DNA from: Aplysia californica
Lineage: Eukaryota; Mollusca; Gastropoda; Aplysiida; Aplysiidae
Direction: 5' to 3'
Length of the DNA stretch: 64,000 bases
Assembly (NCBI RefSeq): GCF_000002075.1
Contig: NW_004797350.1
Location: 1,048,499-1,112,498 of the forward strand
The translations under genes and the position numbers were made by a program. Below are positions 1 through 10,000 of the stretch, one piece after another (within the stretch, counting starts at the first letter, position 1; each line of letters opens with the position of its first letter). The notes below the pieces were generated by a model. It was given only the letters and a program-made list of their open reading frames with translations. It was not told the DNA's origin and did no database searches.

Positions 1-284
1 CCGTAAGTATTTGTGGTCTCTTGAATACAGGAAATGTGCATTTTTCATCAGTGGAAAATAGTCTTGCACACACATAACGAATAGGCTCATAGTCATACAT
101 ATGTAGTGAAACATACACACAACTAATAGATTTTCAAGACCCCAATACGGAATATGAACATATATTATTCTTCTCTGTATTTGAAACATGTACGTATTGA
201 AAGTCGTAAGTAACTGATTGATTTCCATGCGTGCATGCAAGACTATTTTATTGAGCATCTTTTTCTGTTTGCTGGGATGGGCAG

Positions 285-367
285 ATTTATACCGAACAGC
301 TCAGCTTAGTCCCGACAAGCAGGGTCAAAGCTGTTGACCTCCTCACTGATCTAAACTTTGGTTACAT
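285..367 (+). CDS. Possible internal coding exon, gene not recognised
   Basis: A pyrimidine-rich stretch ending in AG at 283-284 is followed by an open frame reading IYTEQLSLVPTSRVKAVDLL and on to TDLNFGY, with good protein-like composition. It ends at a possible donor (GT at 368-369; a weaker one lies at 361). The frame stops just after the donor, as expected for an intron. It lies upstream of, and on the same strand as, the terminal exon at 2285-2491, so both may belong to one gene. The phases do not join directly: this exon would end in phase 2 and 2285 reads best in phase 0, so another exon or boundary would be needed. I do not recognise the family. Confidence 0.35.
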
Positions 368-760
368 GTAAAAAATTTGATCTCTTTGACTTTGTGGTAT
401 GATATTGAACAGTTCATTTTCGTTCCCCGGATAGTTGAAGTTGAAGTCTCGTTCCTCCCTCCTAACTTTTGTCTTTTATCTTATTTGCTTTTATGATCCC
501 TATGAACTTAATTTGTTATTATTATTGCAACATGTGTGTTAATATAGGCTTCTCATCAAATGGGTGGTTGCCAACGATGTCTTTATACATTTCTTTTCTT
601 ACCCTCTATCATTTCTTAGCTTCTTTTTTAAAAATTTAATTTAATTTATTAATTTATTGTAAATTATTTTTTTTTTAACTTATTTCTCCCACCAAATGAC
701 CGTTATCATGTCAATGTGCGTTTTTTTACTCAAGCAAGCAAGCTTCTCATTAACAGAGCA

Positions 761-950
761 GCCATGTGGGTGGTTGACAGGTGCTCTGGTGTGGCTTGCT
801 CCTTCTTTCCTGTCAAACTTCTATCATTCTTATCTCCCCCTCCTCCTTTTTTGTGTTTGTTACTCTCTTGTAATTTGTAACTCTGTAACTCCTCTAATTT
901 TCTGCACTTATGTATGACCTTATTGTGGTGTAAGTAAGTGCCACAAAACT
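761..950 (+). repeat. SINE-like repeat (short GGGTGGTTG family), diverged copy
   Basis: This copy shares the body beginning GGGTGGTTGACAGGTGCTCT with the full copy at 55102-55287. It also has a decayed version of the tail GCGCTCAT..ATGACCT..GCGAGCGC (here 5'-GCACTTATGTATGACC, about 895-940). A short open frame at 696-917 is only this repeat. The stretch between 368 and 2284 otherwise holds a second copy at 1815 and nothing I can call coding. Confidence 0.6.
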
Positions 951-1814
951 CTTACACTTACATGTCATGTACTAAAACAGAAAACAGCAGACACATAAAT
1001 TATGCAGAATTGTATTTTTGGTATTCTTGCCGATGGATTATTTGAGGGACTTTCATGGCTCCTTGTCCTCTTGGCTCGGTTCTATCAGAGAAGATTTAAT
1101 TCGTAGAGCCTGCCTCTCAAATAATTTTCTTTTCTTTCACTTTGTCTCCATTTTCATCAGCATCATCATCATTGCCTTTCTCACCCTGGATCAGGATATA
1201 GCCTGACATTAATATAGGCCACGAACAAACACTTTCCACCTTTCCCTATCCTGGGCTTGTCACTTGGTGTCACTCAACGTCTTCCCACTTTTCTGTACAT
1301 CCATTTCTGAATTTCATCAGCACAATCCTATATTTGTGACTGGTGTACATTTGCAACCCCCACCCTTACACCTTTATCATATATCCAGAGATATTTCATG
1401 ATATATATTATGTAGACTCATGTGTAGTTATTTCGACATCTACAGAGTCCACTTATACTGAAATCTGCCAGATTTTCTTGGATTTTGCCGCGTTTTCAGC
1501 TTAGAGAGATTGCTCACTCAAATGAAGAAGAAAAATAAATCAGGGATTTTATCTTCTTTTCTGTTCTGTTCCTTTCTTTTTTCTTTTTTTCCCCCCCTCT
1601 CTGTTTTCGGAACAGCTGTGTTCCGTTAAAGTTCAATCAGTTTCCTCTCAGTATTTCTGTTTTTATGATTTAGGGTGCAATACATAGATACATGTAGTAT
1701 GATGAGAAGTAACTTTGGACACCCTGCGTGGGTTGGGTTTTGTGGGGAAAAAATTCAAGATCTTATGGTATCATAGTTTTTTTAAAACTTGGTGTCTATA
1801 CTCCAACTTTTCAT

Positions 1815-1970
1815 TCCGGTGGGTGCTCTGCTGTGGTTTGCTCCTTCTTTCCTATCAAACATTTATCATTATTATCTCTCCTCCTTTTCTTGTGTGTGTT
1901 ACTCTCACGTAACACCTCTTGTCATTGGCACTTGATATGACCTAATTGTGTTGCAAGTGCTGTAAAGCGC
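1815..1970 (+). repeat. SINE-like repeat (short GGGTGGTTG family)
   Basis: GGTGGGTGCTCTGCTGTGG, then TTTGCTCCTTCTTTCC, then the tail GGCACTTGATATGACC and GCAAGTGC. This is the same order as at 761-950, 52030-52150 and 55102-55287. The two overlapping short open frames here are repeat sequence, not genes. Confidence 0.6.
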
Positions 1971-2284
1971 TTCCTACTACTATATATATTTACAGCCAAA
2001 AAGTAATTGTGCCTGATTTTCTTTTTTTCGCAACTATATCAATGGTGTTTCGCATGTATCTCTGTTTTTTATTTCTTGAATTTTTATGTCATTTAGATGA
2101 TGCATTATTTTAACCCAGATTTACAACTTCGTAAAAAAATTCAAGTTTTTTAAAGACAATTTTGGAGTCAGCCCATTTGTGTCCAACATCATCAAATATA
2201 AATATGAGCATAATCTAATTGAGTGCCTGTATGTAACTTGAATAAACTAATGACTGTCTCCTTTGTGTTCATTTGTCACCTCAG

Positions 2285-2491
2285 GGTTCCTTTCTGCGAA
2301 CAGACTTTGGCTTCAAGGTTTACTACCCAGCGAGCAGAGAGGTTCAGGACAGCCAGGTGCTGGAGAATCTGGACAGATCGATCAACGGACCAGCCTCTCA
2401 GTCTCAGTCCATGGACTTGACAGAACCGTCACAGCCCACTGCTGGCACGGCCACTCTGGACGCGTACTTTGCTGAAGCTTCGCAGTCTTGA
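2285..2491 (+). CDS. Terminal coding exon of an unrecognised gene
   Basis: An acceptor (TTTGTCACCTCAG, AG at 2283-2284) opens 68 codons plus TGA at 2489-2491. The protein starts GSFLRTDFGFKVYYPASREV and ends ATLDAYFAEASQS. Of the three frames this one looks most like protein: a basic/aromatic start, a Ser/Gln-rich linker and an acidic aromatic tail. It is read as a last exon because a poly(A) signal follows about 520 bp after the stop and nothing spliceable was seen before it. The rest of the gene lies upstream, probably beyond the left edge. The last residues (TLDAYF) loosely resemble a PCNA-type peptide, but that alone is too weak to name a function. Confidence 0.6.
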   Translation, partial: GSFLRTDFGFKVYYPASREVQDSQVLENLDRSINGPASQSQSMDLTEPSQPTAGTATLDAYFAEASQS

Positions 2492-3009
2492 CTCGACTAG
2501 TATTATAGCCTATTTATTGTGTGTATGTCTTTGTGGTAGTAGCTTGTGTGGGCAGTTTTGTTGAAAGGGGGGGGGGGGGATGTTGTGATGGTATGTTAAC
2601 CTGTGTATACTGGTGTAAGTGGTATGATGGCTAAGCTCTTCGCCATTGCTTGCAGAGGATGAGTTCAATTTCAGAGTATAGAAGTTTTTTATATATATAT
2701 ATATAGGATTAAGATCTTGATTTGCTTATGTGTGTTTCATCTCTTTTTAGCCTGGATTAGCCCTAAATGGGGAATTTAAGCAGCTTTATGTATGGTCTGT
2801 ATCGTGCCAATGGAGCATTAAACATTTGCAATTGAAAAAAGATAACCCCTGTAAATTTTTGGGGGAAATTATTTATACTTTTGGATAATTGTGAAGGGGG
2901 CAAGATTGTGCTAGTGCAGAATTATCTGCATTTTTATTAGCACAGTTACTTCTTCTTTGTATGGTCTGGGATTGACTGATGTTTGACACTCCCGTAATTT
3001 GGGTTAACC

Positions 3010-3015
3010 AATAAA
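3010..3015 (+). promoter_or_regulatory. Poly(A) signal AATAAA
   Basis: AATAAA about 520 bp after the stop at 2491, in an AT-rich 3'-UTR-like stretch. It is a plausible end of the left-hand gene. An ATTAAA near 2817 is an alternative. Confidence 0.45.
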
Positions 3016-5431
3016 GAAAAATTAAAGAGATATCAGGCTATAGAAAATTGTACAAGCTATCCATGATTTCGAGTTTTGGACTGTATTAGTATTATGATTT
3101 AGAAGAGTACAAGTTCAAAGAATTTTTTAACTCGTCTTTGATTTTGTCAGAGGCTTTGTGTGTCTGAGTGTGTGTATGTGTTGCCCACTGAGAGTTTGAC
3201 GATCAGGCTGGGGAGAACTGCTGCATGCTGTGTATATATTCGTTCAACTTGTCCCCCTCAAGTATGTTGTCATTGAGTACAACAAAGACTCACATAGCTT
3301 ACCCTACGCATTGGCAGCTTTGGAGTCCCCATCGAGTTGGGGGTTGATCATAAATACCTGTGCAGGTCCTCACTGCAAGTGTCGTAAAACAAAAGTTCTC
3401 ATTGCAGATGCAGTGATGTCCTTCTGATTGTTGTCTTCATTCTGCACACCACTTGTTCTAGACTTCAAAGGGATTACCTAATGTGTGGTCAATTACATAC
3501 TTTGCCAAATTTTCACAAAATTTTGCTTGCATTCTCTAGCATCTTCCTGTAAGTGTTCTATCATAAACTCTCTGCCTTCATATCAGTAGCTAGAGGGATG
3601 GATATATGTGAATAAACACATTTTACACTAGCAAAAGGTCATAAATCCTGCTAATAATGGGAATGGCACACATGACTGTCTGTGATAAGGAGTGCCTGGT
3701 GGTGCGTTGTCTCATTTTTTTCCTTGACACTATGCTCCCCTGTCCTCCTGCTGGGTTATGCAGGCCTTTTTTTGTGTTTTGGTATAGATCTATTTGTGAT
3801 TAGTGGTATTAAATTCTTTCAAAAACAGAAATGAAGACTTCTGCTTCGAGCTGCTCTCCTTTCCTATTTAAGCCTATCTCTTCAACATCACTTTCCTCAA
3901 GTTTTGACAGATGACAAAAACTAGTGAAATGACAAGCTGTTACACTCTAAGGCTGCCTCAATTGCTGCAAGGTACACAGGCCCTACATTTTGTACAGTTA
4001 GTCGTTAATCATCATCCTCCTCTTCCTCCGTCTCAGGTCATGCCCTGGGATTTTGTACAGCCGCTCTTGTTATTGTTCTTGTAAAAAACCAAGAGTTGTA
4101 ATGGTATAGATCTACCAATACTATTCTTGTGTAAATACATACGCTGAAAGGTACACATTATGCATTGTGTGTACCTATAATAATGTAGCAAGAGTGCTTG
4201 CCCTGAGACCACGGAAAGCAACGGAACGGAACATATTTTTTCTGTTAAACTTTTTATTTATCTGTGTAAAAAGATCTCGTACATAACTTTGTATTGAGGT
4301 CTTTTCTGTGCTGACATACTACGCAACTGACAGTCACAGCAACCTTTACAACACAACGGATTCCATATCACATGCATTATTTGTGAAGCATGCTGGCAAA
4401 ATGAGATACTTCTCAGATTCAAGCCTTATGGAAATAGATACATCACACTTATGAGTGAAGTTTATACAATTTATAAGTATGAAATAATAAGGCATGTTAT
4501 AGTTATAGTCAAAATTAAAGAATATGGAATCAATAGAATATAATCAAATTTGACCCTTTTGTCGATTTTTGGCCAATATCTCCACTTGTGGATTGGGAGA
4601 AGTAACTCATTTTGTCAGCATTTGTTCCTGAAGTCGGTAACAGGAGATCACTTTTCAGTATCCAGTTAGCCTGCTATCCCCAAAATCTTGCTGAGTGTTA
4701 CCGAGACTGTGTGGTCTGTGGGCCGGCAGCCTTGTACATTGAGAATATACATAATGTAAATATATATATACGATTAAACTTGATCAAATGTTACACTTCC
4801 TTTGTTTTATTTCTCTTTTTTTGTTTGTTTTATGTGTTGGGTTCTTTCCAGTAGGATTGGTTGATGACGTACTTCCGCCGTTCAACATGATAAGCCTCAA
4901 AACCTTGAAGGAATGAAAATGTTTTTCTTTAGAGTAATAAGAGAGAGATTTTGGTCCATATTTTCCTGGGCACCACAATGAGAACAAAAATGTAAGAAAA
5001 CCTGCAAAGACGATTAAAAAAGGAGCGAAACCCCTTCCATGCTGAAGAAAATCGAAAAAACACTAACGGTGGGCATGCAAAGTCAACTGGAAAAAAATGT
5101 GCAGTGAAAATAGGTTAGCATCAGTGCTGCTGCTATAAATTATAAAAAGCAACTGCTGTAGTTAACATTTTGCAAGCATATTTTTTTCAGTATGGTGCAA
5201 AGTACACATACTGAATGATGCTCTGCATGAAACAAATCCTTGTAATGGCCTCGGTTTTAGTTAAATTCCCTTTACGCACAGAAAAGCTCATTACAACCAT
5301 GAGGCAGAATCTCCAACTTAACATCCATCTCCACAATGACAAAGCCATGTAGTGTAGGTGGAGAGCACTGGAAAATGTCTCAAATTAATCATCCGTCCAA
5401 ACCTTTATGATAATGCCATTTCATAGTGATA
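3016..5431. other. Intergenic stretch, no gene seen
   Basis: AT-rich sequence with only short, poor open frames. I see no exon with both good splice sites and protein-like content, and no RNA gene. It separates the plus-strand gene ending near 3 kb from the transposon chimera beginning at 5432. Confidence 0.5.
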
Positions 5432-5755
5432 CAGTGGAACTCGGATTCAACGAGATGAGATAGATTCCCCCTTTTTTTTTCTTCTTTAAAATCAATAAAA
5501 ATAACCCGGATTCAACAAGCACTTAAATCAGCGAGCTCCCAGAACAAACTTAATCTATTCCCGGAAACCATCCATTGCACCTGCATCGTGAACCATTGCC
5601 ATTATTCACTTAGCCGATGGCATGCGACCAATCGGCGGCCTTTTTCCACACCAACACATGTGCTGTTAGCACGCGCGCGTCTACTCTGGTGTGTGTCGAG
5701 GACGGATGGGCAGCTTGCACACGTGTGGCTGTGTGTACGTGTCGGGGGGAGGGGG
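5432..5755 (+). mobile_element. Left half of a pogo/Tigger-like DNA element
   Basis: It begins TA|CAGTGGAACTCGGATTCAACG and continues colinearly with the reverse complement of the right half of the element at 12135-12997: the CACTTAAATCAGCGAGCTC block, then the CACTTAGCC and GACCAATCGG block, then the CTGGTGTGTGTCG block. Similarity stops at a G-rich run near 5742-5755, where a different element begins. No second CAGTGGAAC end lies downstream, so this copy is broken. Confidence 0.65.
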
Positions 5756-6654
5756 GTAATTATGCATAAACTTGCATTTTATTACAGTGTGTGTGTGTAT
5801 GTGTGTGTGTGTGCGCGCCTGTGTTTGTCTAAAAAGAAAAAGAAAATGCTAATTTCAATTATGAAAAAAAAAGTAAATTGAATACTGTATTATTTTACAG
5901 TGACAGGAGGGAAAGCAGACTTTTAAGCATGTTTATATTAGTCTACTAAACCTCATATCTGTTTTATAAAACCAAGGAAAGGAATTCTGAACGTTTAAAG
6001 ATGTAAAAACAGAATACATTTTTTTAAAGTGATTTAAATCACTGAGTTTTATTTTTAAAATCAAGTTGATTAAAAAAATTTTTTAATAAACTGATTTAAA
6101 TCAACCCAAACCTGATTTCAATTGTGAAAAAAAAGTAAATTGAATACTGTATTAATTTACAGTGACAGGGGGAAAGCAGACTTTTAAGCATGATTATATT
6201 AGTCTACTAAACCTTATATCTGTTTAATAAAACCAAGGAAAGGAATTCTGAATGTTTAAATATATATATGTAAAAACTGAATACATTTTTTTAAAAGTGA
6301 TTTAAATCAGATTTTTATTTTAAAAATCAAGTTGATTAAAATATTAAAAAATCAACTGATTTAAATCAACCCAGCTCTGATTTCAATTATGGAAAAAAAA
6401 AGTAAATTGAATACTATATTATTTTACAGTGGAAGGGGGGAAAGCAGATATTTAAGCATGATTATATTAGATCTAGTCTACTAAACCTTATATCTGTTTT
6501 ATGAAACCAAGGAAAGGAATTCTAAATGTTGAAATATGTTAAAAACTGAATAAAAATACATTTTTTTAAAGTGATTTAAATCACTGATTTTTATTTTAAA
6601 AATCAAGCTGATTTAAATTTTAAAAATCAACTGATTTAAATCAACCCAACCCTG
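5756..6654 (+). mobile_element. Right part of a hAT-like non-autonomous element with a three-unit tandem array
   Basis: This matches the element at 8597-9794 from its poly-G tract to its right end, which reads AAATCAACCCAACCCTG. It contains three tandem copies (about 5860-6110, 6115-6370, 6375-6654) of a roughly 260-280 bp unit. Each unit holds the AGTAAATTGAATACTGTATT block, the AAACCAAGGAAAGGAATTCT block and a self-complementary GATTTAAATC-rich end. Its left third is missing and is replaced by pogo-like sequence. Confidence 0.7.
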
Positions 6655-6990
6655 CCGAAACGTGCTTTAAAGCCGCCACGGACTGTATATCTCTTCCCAC
6701 TTATGTTATCCTAGGTATTTCTGTATCCAATGATCTGTCACACACCCTCGTCTTTTAAATTACAACCATCCCCGAACTGAACAGATAAGTCAGAGAAACG
6801 TAATTTTAAAAAAGATAAACTTTTCACCTTATAACTACAAAAACAAACACACAGAGAAATGTATCTAGATTGGAAAGTGTTAATGGAGAAATTATAGCAC
6901 AGAAAAGCCAAAAAGTCATTCAACTTGAAAAATATACACATGTCTAAAATTTACAAAACAAATAAAGTCACACATAATGGGCTACAACTT

Positions 6991-6996
6991 TTTATT
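6991..6996 (-). promoter_or_regulatory. Poly(A) signal (AATAAA on the minus strand)
   Basis: TTTATT on the plus strand, 72 bp beyond the stop of the minus-strand gene at 7068. The spacing fits the end of that transcript. Confidence 0.55.
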
Positions 6997-7067
6997 CTAA
7001 TGTCATTATGTACATTTGTAATGAGTAAATTATTAAGTCAGTAAGTCAAAAGAATAAGACATCATTG

Positions 7068-10000
7068 TCAAGCGATGTCATTCTGATCAATGATAAAATC
7101 AGGGTTGTAGAAATGTGCCGAGTTCACTTTCGGAAATTTCCTCTGCCTTGCACACCCTCTGGCAGGTTTCTCCTTGCCTCTGCATAAACGGCGAGCCTTG
7201 AGAAGTTCATGTCTTTCTTCTGCAACACTGTTCATGGTAGCCTGAGTTTTAAAAATGACAAACGGTACAATGTTAAAATTAAAGCCATTTTGACTATTAA
7301 AAAAAACATCACCAAAATTTTTTTTTCTAATTTGGCAAAAAAAACACAACAGATGAAAATACATGGATGTTACAACCATCAACAACCATCAAGAAAACCA
7401 GAATTTCGGGGGGAAATTTGAAAACCAAACGATGAATTTTATATTATACTTTATATAGTTGTGGTCAGAGCAGAACCAAGTATACTGTGGTCTACACTAC
7501 AGCAACCATCTAAGGCAAATTACTCTATGATGATGACTTAGTTAATTAAAAGAGGTTCATGACGTGCCAATTTCACAGTGCATGCTGCTAGACTACAAAA
7601 CCGCTGACACTATACATGAACGTAAACATTTCGCTATGTTAGAATTACAAAATTCTATTTGACATTTTTGGCCATTTTGAGTTACTAAGACCATGAGATC
7701 GGAAAACAAATGTTCTCTTTACTCTATTAAAATCATAAGATTATTCGGAGTCGTTAACAAGATATTCAAAAAATTGCTCTTTAAAAAAGCTTGACATGTC
7801 AGGAAACTCAAATTTTTTTACATCAAATTTTTCAAAACTAGGTATTGAACAGAAAGAACTTTGTAATTCCAAGGTAGCAATTTGGTTAGATAAAGGCAAT
7901 ACTTTGCCTTCCATCAGCTGCTTGACTACTTGTATAGCAAGTGAGACTAATCATAAAAATAGGAATAAAGAATAAAAATTGTTCCAGTGAAAAAGAACAG
8001 ATCCACACAATACTGATAATTTTTTCCCATGAAAAATCAAGATCATAAACTCAAGAACTCAACAACAACAAAAAATATCAGCTGTTTCGCAGGGAGTGTA
8101 GAACCTATTAACACCACTTTTTGACACATTTTATATAGTGCAGTTATTCCCCGTGTTCACAATTCGTCCGTTGCAACCCGCCCATGGGAATTCCCCTTTT
8201 GATGAAATTGAAGTGGTTCCTCTAAAACATGAACTGCGTTATTTTAATCATAATCACAGGGACGTCCCTACTTCCCTTGCAAAAATAATTCGAAAAGAGC
8301 ACTTTAAGATATTCTAATACTTGAGTCAAACCGTTCTGATGATCATCTGAATGCAGGTCAGTTGATTTTGAAAATATGAACGATTGCAAAACAAACTTAC
8401 ACAGCTGAGAGGTGTTGATAAGCTTATTGTCATAATTGTGGGAAAGGATCCTGAATAAAAAGCTATTATAAAGAGTAAAAAAGTATTGCCAAATCTGATG
8501 ACATTTAAGCAAAGGCAACTTTTGTTTTGTTTAGTTTTTACTTTTAGTAGAGGTGTTACGGCACTCGCAACTGCACAGGTCATATAAAGCCAAGGACAGG
8601 GTTGGTGATTTTTTTGATAAAAAAATCGATTTTTTTTATTTAAATCAGATTTTTTAAATTTAAATAGGATTTTTTTTATTTTTTAAAAAATGTCGACACA
8701 GTTTGGGATTTTTGGTGGCTAAAAGTATGTTCTTTTAGTGCAAAATGCATTGTCTTTATTTTAACTAATGATTAATTTAAGCAACTGCAATTTTAGAAAG
8801 CCTTAATCTGCTATATCAGTGAATTATGGCTGCAGACAAAAAATGAAGAAAATGTCAGTCTAAAAGGAAGGGGGGGGGGGGGGGGGTAATTATGCATAGA
8901 TAAACTTGCATTTTATTTTTATTACAGTGTGTGTGTGAGCACGCGCTTGTGTTTGTCTAAAAAGAAAAAGAAAATGCTAATTTCAATTATGAAAAAAAAA
9001 GTAAATTGAATACTGTATTATTTTACTACTTACAGTGACAGGGGGGGAAGCAGACTTTTAAGCAATTTTAGTCTACTAAATCTTATATCTGTTTTATAAA
9101 ACCAAGGAAAGGAATTCTGAATGTTTAAAGATGTAAAAACAGAAAACATTTTTTTAAAGTGATTTAAATCACTGAGTTTTATTTTTTTAAATCAAATTGA
9201 TTAAAAATTTTTAGAAATCAACTGATTTAAATCAACCCAACCCTGGTTTTCAATTATGAAAAAAAGTAAATTGAGAACTGTATTATTTTACAGTGACAGG
9301 GGGGAAAGCAGACTTTTAAGCATGATTATATTAGTCTACTAAACCTTATATCCGTTTAAAATAAAACCAAGGAAAGGAATTCTGAAAGTTTAAATATGTA
9401 AAAACTGAATACATTTTTTTGAAAAGTGATTTAAATCACCGATTTTTATTTTTTTAATCAAATTGATTTTTAAAAATTTAAAATCAACTGATTTAAATCA
9501 ACCCAGCTCTGATTTCAATTATGGAAAAAAAAGTAAATTGAATACTGTATTATTTTACAGTGAAAGGGGGGAAATCAGACTTTTAAGCATGATTATATTA
9601 GTCTACTGAACCTTATATCTGTTTTATGAAACCAAGGAAAGGAATTCTGAATGTTGAAATGTGTAAAAACCGAATAAAAATAATTTTTAAAAAAAGTGAT
9701 TTAAATCACTGATTTTTATTTAAAAAATCAAGTTGATTTAAATTTAAAAAATTAACTGATTTAAATCAACCTGATTTAAATCAACCCAACCCTGGCCAAG
9801 GAGTGGGTGTCAACAGAGAAGTCCTTACAGGGAATCAGGCTTACTCTGCTCACCTCTCTAGCTTCAACAGCACAAAGTCAGTTTCGAATATCAAGGCACC
9901 CAGGAAATAGCGGGTCACAAGAGTATGACAAACATACAAAAGAAGTAGAGGGAAAACGACGAGAGTAAGGATTAGGAAAGAAAAAGCAGCAGTTCCCTGT

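Noticed and set aside
5860-6654. Regularly repeated units resembling a CRISPR-like array
   Set aside because: Units are about 270 bp, AT-rich, without short repeats and unique spacers, and belong to a transposon in an animal genome.
7741-7837. A minus-strand frame ending DMSSFFKEQFFEYLVNDSE after a decent acceptor, looking like an alternative last exon
   Set aside because: It lies inside the MITE-like repeat shared with 52183-52442, and its phase does not fit the neighbouring exons.
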